Shown: positions 47,271 to 56,244, numbered from the stretch's first letter. The stretch is 58,640 bases of DNA from an uncultured Bacilli bacterium (GCA_944327845.1 CALVHN010000007.1:1-58640), one strand, 5' to 3'. A program made the numbers and translations. The notes: generated from the sequence alone by a model not told the origin.

Positions 47271-48063
47271 TTTTTATTCCTCCATTATATAAATTAATTA
47301 ATAAAGCTAAACGAGTAAGTAAACCTACACCTTTTGGAACAGGTGATTGAAACTTAACTTTTAAATTAGGAAGGCAGTCTCCTTCAAGTTTTCCTAATTC
47401 ATTTCTTGAAATTCCAACATCAATTAAAACTGCATCCTTTTTAAATTTAAATTTTTTATCAATAAAATGAGCTTTTCCAATAGAAATTACTGCTAAATCA
47501 GCATTTTTTAAATAAAATTTTAAATCTTCTAAAGATGTTTTAGAATGCAAAACAGTAACATTCATATCGTGTTCTAATAATAATTTAGCAATAGGTTTAC
47601 CAACTATCTCACTTCTTCCAACTACTACTGCATTCTTCCCTTTAAAATCAAAATTATTATCTTCTAAAAAAGCAACAATACCTAATGGAGTAGCTGGTTT
47701 ATATAAAGATAAAGGATGAAATCCATCTACATCTTTTGTAGGATTAATTCTTAAAGACACCTTATGAGCATCAATTGTTTTTGGCAAAGGTAATTGAACA
47801 ATAATTCCAGTTACTGAATTATCATTATTTAGCTTATCAATTAAACTTAATAATTCTTCTTCTTTAACATCTATTGGTAGCTTAATTAAATCAGCAATAA
47901 TTCCTATTTCATTACAATCTTTAAGTTTACCTTTAATATATGAATTTGAAGCAGGATCATCATTAACTTGAATTATTACAAGTTTAATTTTAAAAGACAA
48001 TTTATTTATTGCTTCTTTTAAACTCTCTTTCTTATTTTTAACATAATTTATTATTTCTTCCAT
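47260..48063 (-). CDS. folD: methylenetetrahydrofolate dehydrogenase/cyclohydrolase
   Basis: Interconverts methylene- and formyl-tetrahydrofolate. A 267-aa protein with SYIKGK (catalytic Lys), IIVQLPLPKTID, KDVDGFHP, VVGRSEIVGKPIAKLL and a C-terminal SPVPKGVG (usually PGGVG). Slightly shorter than Bacillus FolD. It feeds thyX. No Shine-Dalgarno upstream. Confidence 0.94.
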   Translation of the reverse strand: MEEIINYVKNKKESLKEAINKLSFKIKLVIIQVNDDPASNSYIKGKLKDCNEIGIIADLIKLPIDVKEEELLSLIDKLNNDNSVTGIIVQLPLPKTIDAHKVSLRINPTKDVDGFHPLSLYKPATPLGIVAFLEDNNFDFKGKNAVVVGRSEIVGKPIAKLLLEHDMNVTVLHSKTSLEDLKFYLKNADLAVISIGKAHFIDKKFKFKKDAVLIDVGISRNELGKLEGDCLPNLKVKFQSPVPKGVGLLTRLALLINLYNGGIKNGF

Positions 48064-48128
48064 ATAGATATTATTTTAAATTTAGATACTTAATATTTAA
48101 AGTTATTTTATAAAACTTTATTTAAAAT

Positions 48129-50783
48129 TTATTCGCTTCTTAAAGCAACAACTGGATCTTTTCTTGAAGCAAGACTTGCAGGAATTAATCCGGAAATTAA
48201 AGTAAGCAAAATGCTAACAAGAATTAAAAGTAATGCATAATAATAAGGTAAAGCAGCAATCGTATAAATTCCAGATAATGAGCCAACAATTAAATTAATA
48301 ATTAATGAAATTAAATAAGTAACAACTACTCCAATTACTCCAGAAATTGTTCCGATAATAAAAGTTTCAGCATTAAATAAATTTTTAACATCTTTCTTTC
48401 TTCCACCTAAAGACCTTATAACACCAATTTCTTTTACTCTTTCAATAACTGAAACATAAGTAATTATTGCAATCATAACGGTTGAAACGACTAATGATAA
48501 AGCAGTAAAAGCAACAAGAGCATAAGTAACAATATTTGTCATATTATTAACAATACTAAATACAACTTCAACATTATCACTTACTTGAACTACACTTCTA
48601 TCATCTAAAGTAAGTTCTTTATCATTAACAACAATTATTCCTTCTTCATTCCATTTATTTAAATAATCTTTAATTTCTTCTTTTGTGTTAAAGTCTTTTG
48701 AATAAATTTCAATTTCACTAGGAACATTAATTCCTCCTAAATCTCTTAAACTTAATTCATAGTAAGTATTATTGCCACCCATTAAAGAGGCCATAGAATT
48801 AGAAGAGCCAACTAAACCTACTTTATTTTCAAAATTTTCTCCATTTAAATAATATGAATAGTTATATGTAACACCAATATTTGTTCCTTGGAAAGAGGTT
48901 GACATGAAACTTTGTTCTCCATCAGGTCTTTCTTTTAAATAATTTGTTATCTCACTATTTTCACTATCATTTAAAAATTTTTCAGTTAATTTTGGAGAAT
49001 AATAAATTCCCGAACTTAAACTTCCATAATGTAAATCATCTTTTAATTTAATAATAGATTTTACTTTAAGGTTATAACCATTTTCTAAATTATTACCATA
49101 AGCTTCATAAGTAAAAGGATTAAGTGGAGAAACATTACTACTATAAATTTCGTCATTATGGTAATAAGTAAATTCTTTATTTAATAATTCTTCATAAGTA
49201 AAGTTTTCTTTATTTAAAGATTCATCATATAAATCATCAAGTTCTAATGATTTATAGATAATATTTAAGAATTCATCTTGAGAATAATATCCAAACTGAG
49301 CTAAAAATAAATTTGAAACTAAACCATTATTATTAATTACTAAAACAAGTTCATCATCCTTTTCTGGTAAAGGATTATTTTTATCTGTTGTTGCAATAAC
49401 ATCATATTGAGATAAAACAAAGTCATTATTATTTGGTAATTGATCGAATTCATAAGTAACTAAATCAATTAAACTTGATAATTCAGACATACTATCTTCA
49501 ACATTAGCTAACATATCTCGATACATAAAAATTATTGATGACAACGACATTTTTTGAGATTCATCATAACCTTCAAGAGATATATTTGTATAAATATTAT
49601 TAGTTAAATCTTCACCATAATGTACACCTAAAGAATAATATAAACTTGAATCAAGGTTTGAAACATATTCAAGGTAATCTAATGATAAAGTATTATTAAT
49701 TAATGATTCTTCAATATTTGAAGCTTGATCAATAATATCTTCTAATACTCCATCTACATTTATAACACCATCTTCAGTATTATCTTTAATAATTTCTTGT
49801 TGTTGAGATTGAGACATTGACGATAATAAAGAACTAATATCAAATTGTGTTTCACTTATTGTTAAAGGATTTCCATTTAACATATCATTTTCAACTTCAT
49901 TAATATAATTAGTAACTCCGCTACTTACAGCTAGAACAACACCAACCCCAATAATTCCAATTGATCCAGCAAAACATATTAAAATCGTTCTTTTATATTT
50001 AGAAATTAAGTTTTGCATTGATAAACGGAGAGCTTGAAAAAAGCTTAATTTAGATTTTTTATCTTTAATTAAGTCGCTATTTTCAACTATTTCTTCATTT
50101 ATTTCTTGATATTCATTTGAATCAGAAACAATATTTCCATCTAATAATTTAACAATTCTTGTGGAATATTTATATGCTAATTCTGGATTATGAGTGACCA
50201 TAATTACCAATCTTTCTTTAGCAACTTCTTTTAATAATTCCATGACTTGAATTGAAGTATTTGTATCTAACGCTCCAGTTGGTTCATCTGCTAATAATAT
50301 TTCTGGATCATTAACTAAGGCTCTAGCTATTGCAACTCTTTGACATTGTCCTCCGGATAACTGATTTGGTTTTTTATTATATTCTTTTTCTAAACCAACC
50401 TTATTTAATACTTCTTTAGCTCTTTTTATTCTTTCTTCTTTTTTAAAGCCACCAATTGTTAAGGCAAGTTCAACATTTTCTAATACTGTTTGATGAGGAA
50501 TTAAATTATAACTTTGAAAAACAAAACCAATTCTTTTATTACGGTAATTATCCCAATCTTTATCTTTAAAGTTTTTAGTTGAAATATTATCAATAAATAG
50601 ATCACCTTCACTTGCTTTATCTAATCCACCAATAATATTTAAAAGTGTGGTTTTTCCACATCCAGAAGGTCCAAGAATTGAAACAAATTCATTTTTTCTA
50701 AAACTGATTGAGATTCCTTTTAAAGCTTCAACTTCATTATTGCCTGCTTTATATACTTTTTTAATATTTTCTAATCTTAACAT
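48129..50783 (-). CDS. ABC exporter, ATPase fused to FtsX-type permease (MacB-like)
   Basis: An 884-aa fusion. ATPase residues 1-225: Walker A GPSGCGKTT (38-46), signature LSGGQCQRVAIARAL, Walker B ILLADEPTGALD. A transmembrane helix near 265-290 (TILICFAGSIGIIGVGVVL), a large extracytoplasmic domain of about 400 residues, then three helices (VTYALVAFTALSLVVSTVMIAIITYVSVIERVKEIGVIRSLG and following). This mechanotransmission-type layout exports peptides, antibiotics or lipoproteins. MarR gene directly upstream; GGAG before ATG 50783. Confidence 0.92.
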   Translation of the reverse strand: MLRLENIKKVYKAGNNEVEALKGISISFRKNEFVSILGPSGCGKTTLLNIIGGLDKASEGDLFIDNISTKNFKDKDWDNYRNKRIGFVFQSYNLIPHQTVLENVELALTIGGFKKEERIKRAKEVLNKVGLEKEYNKKPNQLSGGQCQRVAIARALVNDPEILLADEPTGALDTNTSIQVMELLKEVAKERLVIMVTHNPELAYKYSTRIVKLLDGNIVSDSNEYQEINEEIVENSDLIKDKKSKLSFFQALRLSMQNLISKYKRTILICFAGSIGIIGVGVVLAVSSGVTNYINEVENDMLNGNPLTISETQFDISSLLSSMSQSQQQEIIKDNTEDGVINVDGVLEDIIDQASNIEESLINNTLSLDYLEYVSNLDSSLYYSLGVHYGEDLTNNIYTNISLEGYDESQKMSLSSIIFMYRDMLANVEDSMSELSSLIDLVTYEFDQLPNNNDFVLSQYDVIATTDKNNPLPEKDDELVLVINNNGLVSNLFLAQFGYYSQDEFLNIIYKSLELDDLYDESLNKENFTYEELLNKEFTYYHNDEIYSSNVSPLNPFTYEAYGNNLENGYNLKVKSIIKLKDDLHYGSLSSGIYYSPKLTEKFLNDSENSEITNYLKERPDGEQSFMSTSFQGTNIGVTYNYSYYLNGENFENKVGLVGSSNSMASLMGGNNTYYELSLRDLGGINVPSEIEIYSKDFNTKEEIKDYLNKWNEEGIIVVNDKELTLDDRSVVQVSDNVEVVFSIVNNMTNIVTYALVAFTALSLVVSTVMIAIITYVSVIERVKEIGVIRSLGGRKKDVKNLFNAETFIIGTISGVIGVVVTYLISLIINLIVGSLSGIYTIAALPYYYALLLILVSILLTLISGLIPASLASRKDPVVALRSE

Positions 50784-50793
50784 ATCTAACTCC

Positions 50794-50815
50794 TAAAATA
50801 GTTAACACTATTAAC
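50794..50815 (-). promoter_or_regulatory. candidate MarR operator before the ABC exporter
   Basis: A 22-bp element with core GTTAA-TAGTG-TTAAC (palindromic arms) overlaps the marR stop and precedes the exporter. It matches the element at 51238-51259 in 19 of 22 positions. Confidence 0.6.
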
Positions 50816-51221
50816 CAATTAATTTATTAAAAATTCTTTTAAACTCAATACTTTCTTCTAAAGTTAATTTATCTAACTTCTTTTCTATAAATAATAATTT
50901 ATCTTTAGATTTTTCTTTTAAATAATCTATTCCCTTTTGAGTAATCGTAACAACTATCTTTCTTTTATCATCAATTGGATGATATTTCTTAATTAAACCC
51001 TTATTTTGCAAGCTTTTTAAAGCAACTGCAACTCTTGCAGTTGAAATATTTAAATATTTTGCTATATCACCACAAATAATTTCTTGATTATTATTGTTGG
51101 ATAAATAAATCAAAATTGAATCTAAACCATTAGGTTTTGTAAATAAAACCTCTCGATTTTTACATTTAATTAGTTGTAATATTGAATTAAATATATCTTG
51201 TGCAATATCTTTTTTATCCAT
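50811..51221 (-). CDS. MarR family regulator
   Basis: 136 aa from ATG 51221, with GAGGA at good distance; the frame extends 48 codons further up but has no ribosome site. Winged helix: EIICGDIAKYLNISTARVAVALKSLQNKGLI (recognition helix) and wing IDDKRKIVVTITQKG. It probably represses itself and the ABC exporter, perhaps in response to a toxic compound. Confidence 0.9.
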   Translation of the reverse strand: MDKKDIAQDIFNSILQLIKCKNREVLFTKPNGLDSILIYLSNNNNQEIICGDIAKYLNISTARVAVALKSLQNKGLIKKYHPIDDKRKIVVTITQKGIDYLKEKSKDKLLFIEKKLDKLTLEESIEFKRIFNKLIG

Positions 51222-51237
51222 ACTTAAATCCTCAATT

Positions 51238-51259
51238 GTTAATAATGTTAGATATTTTA
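51238..51259 (+). promoter_or_regulatory. candidate MarR operator before marR
   Basis: Core GTTAATAATGTTAGATATTT, 17 bases upstream of the marR ATG, near the promoter region with TATAAA. It matches the element after marR, suggesting autorepression. Confidence 0.6.
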
Positions 51260-51517
51260 TATTATGCCATAATAAAGTCAATGGATAATAATAGATTATA
51301 AGAATAAAATTTAAGCAATTATAAAAAATATAAAATGTAATCATTTTTAAACAATAAGAAAACAAAATAAAAAACTTATAGGCTAGAGATAATTATTTCT
51401 AACTTATAAGTTAATAAGATTAACGATCTAAAAATAAAGCAACTTTTTAGCTGGTGTGCGATAAATAAATATTGTAAATAACGTTAATAAATCCTAATTA
51501 AGGAAATTTAAATGTTA

Positions 51518-51546
51518 TTGACATAGAAAAATACTATTTTTATATA
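51518..51546 (+). promoter_or_regulatory. orphan sigma-A promoter
   Basis: Perfect TTGACA (51518-51523), 17-base spacer, TATATA (51541-51546; TATAAT two bases on). No gene follows directly; a CTTTAAATA/TATTTAAAG hairpin follows at 51570-51592. Confidence 0.55.
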
Positions 51547-51685
51547 ATAAGCATTAAAAATCGATGCTTCTTTAAATAAAAATTATTTAAAGTCTCATTT
51601 TCTTATTTATCTTTATTAATTTCTTCCATATTAGATAAATTAATTAGTAATTTATAAATAAAAATGAAAAAATAGAAAGAAATGA

Positions 51686-51837
51686 AATTTTATTAACCTT
51701 AAAAAATATGAATGTTCTTTTGAGAAAGAAACTTATTATGAATCTCTTTATAGAAATTCTATTGCTTTAGAGAAATTAGAAGAACATTGAATCTTAATTT
51801 AGATAGAAAGCATTATCTTTTAAGTAAATTTAAATAA
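51686..51837 (+). pseudogene. frameshifted relic of an unknown gene
   Basis: A 34-codon frame (KKYECSFEKETYYESLYRNS and following) ends at TGA 51788. Shifting by one base, the next frame continues LNLNLDRKHYLLSKFK to TAA 51837. Amino-acid use (Glu, Leu, Tyr, Lys) looks coding. No start codon. Family not known. Confidence 0.4.
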
Positions 51838-51855
51838 AATAGAATAAGAAGAATA

Positions 51856-52380
51856 CTATTTCTTAATTAAACAACAAATTGCACTACTTAACTCAGAGAC
51901 TCCAGCAAGTATTGCAGCAACTCCCATTAAATAAGCACCATAATCTAAAGATAAAATTTCTTTAAAAGCAGCGACAGATGCATCAAATAATAATCCATCA
52001 TTACCATCTGTAGTATATGAAGCTAGTTCATTAATATAAACATTTAATGAAGTGAAAATTAAAACTCCAGTAACAATTAAAACGATAGCTGATAATATTC
52101 CTAATAAATGAATTTTTTTACGTTTTAAACCTAAAATAAAAGTAATAAGAATTAGTAAAGCAGAAATAGAAAGTAGTAATAAAATCATAATTCCGCCAAC
52201 AAAGTAAGTATCGTCGCTTATTTTTAAGCTATCATAAAGTGTTGAACTTGAAGCTAATTCTGTATCGCCTAAAGCTTTAAAAAAGTTTAAAGCACCAAAG
52301 GCAAAAGTAACAACTACAAGCAAGATTGAAATTAAATGTAAAAAAGTACTTGCTAAACTTTTTGATTTTGATTTTTTCAT
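51856..52380 (-). CDS. four-helix membrane protein, unknown function
   Basis: 174 aa. Four hydrophobic segments at about 13-34, 60-84, 93-112 and 146-170, with basic KKSKSKS at the start and GLKRKKIH between helices 2 and 3. A ribosome site AAGGAG precedes ATG 52380. The family is not recognised. It lies 77 bases downstream of zupT on the same strand, with no clear terminator, so it may belong to the copper/zinc unit. Confidence 0.7.
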   Translation of the reverse strand: MKKSKSKSLASTFLHLISILLVVVTFAFGALNFFKALGDTELASSSTLYDSLKISDDTYFVGGIMILLLLSISALLILITFILGLKRKKIHLLGILSAIVLIVTGVLIFTSLNVYINELASYTTDGNDGLLFDASVAAFKEILSLDYGAYLMGVAAILAGVSELSSAICCLIKK

Positions 52381-52457
52381 TTTTTAAATCTCCTTAGTTA
52401 AATCTATTTTATAAAATTAATTTAAAAAATAAAAGAGAATTAGAGGTTTTTTAAAAA

Positions 52458-53249
52458 TTAAAGCATAATTTCTAAAAGCATCATAATTGAAAAACCAATC
52501 ATAAATGCCCATAAACCAGCGTGAGGATACTTTGATCTTTTTGAGTCTGGCAATAATTCTTCAACTGTAACATAAATCATTGCTCCAGCTGCAAAAGCTA
52601 GAAGTAAAGGTAAAGTTGATTCTAAAGCAGAAGCAATAAATAAAGTAATAATTGCAAAAATAGGTTCGACTATTCCACTACATATTCCCATCAAAAAAGC
52701 TTTTGATTTAGAAACACCTTCTTCTAAAAGTGGGACTGAAACCGCCGCGCCTTCAGGAAAGTTTTGAATTGCAATACCAATTGCTAAACTTAAACAAGAA
52801 AAAATTAATTCTGGTTCATTTGAATTTAAAGCCAATCCACACGCTAGTCCAACTGCTATTCCTTCAGGAATATTATGAATTGTAACAGCTAACATAAACT
52901 TAAAATTTTTCGATATCTTGTTAGTTTTTACACCTTCTTCAGTATCAGAATATTTATGCAAATGGGGTATGATTTTATCAAGAAAATATAAGAGCAAACC
53001 GCCTAATAAAAAGCCACCAATAACTGCAAGTGCGGTTAAATTTCCATAAACTAATTCACCTTGTTCAATAGATGGAATTAATAATCCAAAAAACGATGCC
53101 GCAATCATTATTCCACTTGCAAAACCAATTACTAAATCAATAATTAAACTATTAAAATTTTTCTTAAAAAAGAATACAAGGCCGCTACCTAATGTAGTGC
53201 CTCCAAAAATTATTGAAATTGAAATAATTGAAACTACTAATGGGCTCAT
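52458..53249 (-). CDS. zupT: ZIP family divalent metal transporter
   Basis: Imports zinc or similar metals through the membrane. The 263-aa, eight-helix protein has the paired metal sites HNIPEGIAVGLACGL and IQNFPEGAAVS, and a His/Asp/Glu cytosolic loop (PHLHKYSDTEEG). It begins 6 bases after copA, no Shine-Dalgarno, so coupled to it. Confidence 0.9.
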   Translation of the reverse strand: MSPLVVSIISISIIFGGTTLGSGLVFFFKKNFNSLIIDLVIGFASGIMIAASFFGLLIPSIEQGELVYGNLTALAVIGGFLLGGLLLYFLDKIIPHLHKYSDTEEGVKTNKISKNFKFMLAVTIHNIPEGIAVGLACGLALNSNEPELIFSCLSLAIGIAIQNFPEGAAVSVPLLEEGVSKSKAFLMGICSGIVEPIFAIITLFIASALESTLPLLLAFAAGAMIYVTVEELLPDSKRSKYPHAGLWAFMIGFSIMMLLEIML

Positions 53250-53255
53250 TTTGAA

Positions 53256-53456
53256 TTATTCAGCTTTATATCCTGCTTCAACTACCGCCTTAATTAATTC
53301 TTCTTTATTTAAATGTGTTCCTTTAATTAAAGCATTTTTATTTTTTAAAGAAACTTCAACTTCTTTTACTCCATTTACTTTAATTAATGCATCATAAACG
53401 TGTTTCTTACAGTGCTCACACATCATACCTTCAACATTTAAAATTATCTCTTCCAT
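53256..53456 (-). CDS. possible internal start: CopZ-like HMA peptide
   Basis: In frame with copA, ATG 53456 (Met774) follows GAGAGG at 53470-53465 with an 8-base spacer. Translation here would give a 66-aa Cu chaperone with MMCEHC. E. coli makes an analogous short CopA(Z) by frameshifting; the internal start is an inference. Confidence 0.35.
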   Translation of the reverse strand: MEEIILNVEGMMCEHCKKHVYDALIKVNGVKEVEVSLKNKNALIKGTHLNKEELIKAVVEAGYKAE

Positions 53457-55775
53457 CTTTTCTGCCTCTCTTTCTTTCAATATTATATTTTCCTTATTAT
53501 TTTCTTCAACTTTTTTTACTTTAAATAAGTTAATAGTTAAAGCATTTAAAACAACAAAGACTGAAGAAAATGACATACATAAACTTCCAATCATCGGATT
53601 TAACGCTAAATTAAAGCTTGGATAAAAAGCACCACTAGCAATAAGTATACCAATACAATTATAGAAAAAAGCCCAAAATAAATTGCCTTTAATTGTATTC
53701 ATAACTCGTTTTGATAAAGAAATAACATTTCTAACATCTAATAAATCATTTCTAATTAAAATAATATCTGCACTTTCAATAGCAACATCATTTGCTCCAT
53801 TTAAAGATATTCCTAAATCTGCTGTTGTTAAAGCTAAAGCATCATTAACTCCATCTCCAACCATTGCAACTAAATGCTTATCATCTTTTTTAAGTGATTT
53901 AATAACTTCCTGTTTATTAAATGGAGTAACTTCGCTTATAAAATTAGTTATCCCTACTTCATCAGCAATACTTTTAGCAACTTCTTTATTATCTCCAGTA
54001 AGCATAATAACTTCTATACCAATTTTTTTAAGCTCTTCAATTGCAACTTTTGAATGAGGTTTAATATTATCTTTTAGTGAAATTAAACCAAGTTCTACAT
54101 CGTTTTTAGTTAAAAATAATGTGGTTTTCCCATTGCTTGAAAGTTCTTTAAACTTATTTATATATTTAATATTTTCTTTATCTTTTAAAATATTGATATT
54201 ACCAATTTGATAAATATCATCTCCGATTTTTCCTTTTAAACCTTTTCCATCAAAAGATTCAAATTCTCCAACTTCTAAATTTTCATAACGATTATTTTCT
54301 AAGTAGTTAACAATTGAATTTGCAAGAGGGTGTTCAGATAATTTTTCTAAACTATAAATAATCTTTAAAAATTCACCTTCATTTATAAGATTTTCATCAT
54401 ATAAATAATCGGTTACTTCCATTTTTCCGTTAGTTATCGTACCAGTTTTATCTAAAACAATAGTTTTAATATTATGAGCTTTTTCCAAAATCTCGGCATT
54501 TTTAATTAATAAACCGTTTTCAGCACCTTTTCCAGTTCCAACCATAATTGCAACAGGAGTCGCTAAGCCTAATGCACATGGGCAAGAAATAACAAGCACT
54601 GATACCGCAAAATTAAAAGCATCATCAAATCCATATAAATGAGTTACATTTCCAGCAATTAAAAATGAAATAAATACAATTAATGCAATACCTATAACAA
54701 CAGGAACAAAAAATAAAGCAATTTTATCGACTAATTTTGAAATTGGAGCTTTTGATGAAGAAGCTTCTTCGACTAGTTTTATTATTGTTGAAATTGAAGT
54801 GTCTTCACTTTTTTTAGTAACTTTTATTTTTAAATATCCATTAGTTAATAAAGTGGAAGAAAATACCTCATCATTAATAGTTTTATAAACAGGAAGTGAT
54901 TCACCTGTTAAATTAGCTTCATCAATTGATCCTTTTCCTTCAAGTATAATTCCATCTACTGGAATGATATTTCCTTTTTTTGCAATAACAATATCATTTG
55001 CTTTTAAATCTTCTACTTTTACTTCAATTTCCTTGCTATTCCTTAATAAAATTGCAGTTTTTGGTGCAAGAGAAACTAATTTTTCAATAGCTTTTGTTGT
55101 TCTTTTCTTTGACAAGCTTTCAAAATATTTTCCTAAACTAACTAAAGTTAAAATCATACTGACACTATCAAAATATAAATTATGTTGGTATTGAGCAACT
55201 AAGTTTAAATCATTATGTCCTAATCCATATGACATCATAAAAATAGCATATATTCCATAAATTAAAGAAGCTCCCGCTCCAATCGCTATTAAACTATCCA
55301 TGTTAGGAGATAATTTAAATAATCTTTTAAATCCATTTTTAAAATAATTAGGATAAATAATTATTGAAGGAATTGTTAATAAAAGCTGAGTAAAAGCTAG
55401 AACTAATGCATTTTCTACTCCAACTAAAAATGAAGGCAAAGGAAAATTAAACATATGCCCCATAGAAACGTACATTAAGATTAATAAGAAGATAAAAGAA
55501 ATAATTAATTTAATTAAAGAATAATCTTTTTCTTTGTTTTTAATTAGAACGTTACTTCCCTTATTATTAACGCTTCTTGCTTCATATCCCGCTTTTTTTA
55601 CTGCTTCTTCAATAATTGAAACAGTTAATTTATTTTCGTCAAATTCTACTTCCATCGAATTTGTTAATAAATTAACATTACAAGATTTAACTCCATCAAG
55701 TTTATTTACTGCTTGATCAACATGTGCTTCACATGCAGCACATGTCATTCCTTTAACATTAAATTTTTCTTTCAT
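53256..55775 (-). CDS. copA: copper P1B-type ATPase with N- and C-terminal HMA domains
   Basis: Exports Cu(I). 839 aa. N-terminal HMA with GMTCAAC (Cys12, Cys15), TM6 SCPCALG (Cys398, Cys400), DKTGTIT phosphorylation site, TGDNKEVA, and GDGVNDALAL. A second HMA (MEEIILNVEGMMCEHC) fills residues 774-839, an unusual C-terminal place that resembles a fused CopZ chaperone. Met774 has GAGAGG 8 bases upstream, so a separate CopZ-like product may be made. Between csoR (2-base gap) and zupT. Confidence 0.96.
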   Translation of the reverse strand: MKEKFNVKGMTCAACEAHVDQAVNKLDGVKSCNVNLLTNSMEVEFDENKLTVSIIEEAVKKAGYEARSVNNKGSNVLIKNKEKDYSLIKLIISFIFLLILMYVSMGHMFNFPLPSFLVGVENALVLAFTQLLLTIPSIIIYPNYFKNGFKRLFKLSPNMDSLIAIGAGASLIYGIYAIFMMSYGLGHNDLNLVAQYQHNLYFDSVSMILTLVSLGKYFESLSKKRTTKAIEKLVSLAPKTAILLRNSKEIEVKVEDLKANDIVIAKKGNIIPVDGIILEGKGSIDEANLTGESLPVYKTINDEVFSSTLLTNGYLKIKVTKKSEDTSISTIIKLVEEASSSKAPISKLVDKIALFFVPVVIGIALIVFISFLIAGNVTHLYGFDDAFNFAVSVLVISCPCALGLATPVAIMVGTGKGAENGLLIKNAEILEKAHNIKTIVLDKTGTITNGKMEVTDYLYDENLINEGEFLKIIYSLEKLSEHPLANSIVNYLENNRYENLEVGEFESFDGKGLKGKIGDDIYQIGNINILKDKENIKYINKFKELSSNGKTTLFLTKNDVELGLISLKDNIKPHSKVAIEELKKIGIEVIMLTGDNKEVAKSIADEVGITNFISEVTPFNKQEVIKSLKKDDKHLVAMVGDGVNDALALTTADLGISLNGANDVAIESADIILIRNDLLDVRNVISLSKRVMNTIKGNLFWAFFYNCIGILIASGAFYPSFNLALNPMIGSLCMSFSSVFVVLNALTINLFKVKKVEENNKENIILKEREAEKMEEIILNVEGMMCEHCKKHVYDALIKVNGVKEVEVSLKNKNALIKGTHLNKEELIKAVVEAGYKAE

Positions 55776-55777
55776 AA

Positions 55778-56059
55778 TTATTTACGATAAGTTTTAAATA
55801 ATCTTAAAATTTCTTCAATCGTCTCCTCATTATTTACTTTATCTTTAATGCAACCATTTAAATGTTTTTTTAAAATAACTTCACTTAAAGAATTAATTGC
55901 TTCTCTTGTTGCAGAAAGTTGCATTAAGATATTTTCACAATACGCATCATTATCAATCATGTTCGTAATTGAATTTAATTGGCCTTGAATCTTTTTGATT
56001 CTAACCTTTAAAACTTTTTTCTCTTCTTCACTTCGAATTGTATGCTTATTTTGTTCCAT
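55778..56059 (-). CDS. csoR: copper-sensing repressor CsoR
   Basis: A 93-aa all-helical repressor that leaves DNA on Cu(I) binding. Cys41, His66 and Cys70 form the canonical Cys-His-Cys copper set, in YCENILMQLSATREAI and KKHLNGC. LKVRIKKIQGQLNSITNMID is the family start. It controls itself, copA and zupT from two operators just upstream. Confidence 0.94.
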   Translation of the reverse strand: MEQNKHTIRSEEEKKVLKVRIKKIQGQLNSITNMIDNDAYCENILMQLSATREAINSLSEVILKKHLNGCIKDKVNNEETIEEILRLFKTYRK

Positions 56060-56061
56060 AA

Positions 56062-56107
56062 ATACCCCTTATAGGTATATTATACGCCTAGAGGGTATAT
56101 ATAACAA
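56062..56107 (-). promoter_or_regulatory. csoR promoter with two CsoR operators
   Basis: Promoter on the reverse strand: TTGTTA (56107-56102), 17-base spacer, TATAAT (56084-56079). Two 17-bp palindromes with ATAC/GTAT ends lie at 56082-56098 (inside the spacer) and 56062-56078 (over the start site), with centres 20 bp apart. This explains full repression. Confidence 0.75.
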
Positions 56108-56131
56108 CTAAATATTTATGAAAATATAAAA

Positions 56132-56166
56132 TGTAAACGCTTTACATTTTCATGAAAACGCTTTCT
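56132..56166 (+). promoter_or_regulatory. paired CcpA/LacI-type (cre) operators
   Basis: TGTAAACGCTTTACA (56132-56146) is a perfect palindrome and TGAAAACGCTTTCT (56153-56166) a second site; both fit the cre consensus. Their CpG centres are 21 bp apart. They lie about 67 and 46 bases upstream of the expected start of the 17-aa peptide unit, a position used for CcpA activation in Bacillus. Confidence 0.7.
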
Positions 56167-56170
56167 TTTA

Positions 56171-56198
56171 TTCACATTTTTCAATTTGTGCTTAAATA
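56171..56198 (+). promoter_or_regulatory. candidate promoter of the 17-aa peptide unit
   Basis: TTCACA (56171-56176), 16-base spacer, TAAATA (56193-56198). The transcript would start near 56205, at the base of a TGTAGC/GCTACA hairpin. Confidence 0.4.
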
Positions 56199-56203
56199 TT
56201 AAC

Positions 56204-56219
56204 TGTAGCAAAGGCTACA
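56204..56219 (+). other. 5'-end hairpin of the peptide mRNA
   Basis: TGTAGC-AAAG-GCTACA, 6 bp with a tetraloop at the likely 5' end. May stabilise the mRNA or hide the ribosome site. Confidence 0.55.
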
Positions 56220-56244
56220 AAAGAGATGTATAGGAGGTTTAAAA

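Larger units (their letters stand above)
51366..51855. other. 490-base intergenic region
   Basis: A+T-rich region between marR and the next membrane protein. It contains AACTTATA repeated, with palindrome AACTTATAAGTT near 51405, a forward promoter (51518-51546), a hairpin (51570-51592) and a frameshifted coding relic (51686-51837). No intact gene of normal size. Confidence 0.6.

Noticed and set aside
53683-54057. Forward 124-aa ORF opposite copA
   Set aside because: Antisense shadow of a conserved P-type ATPase frame.
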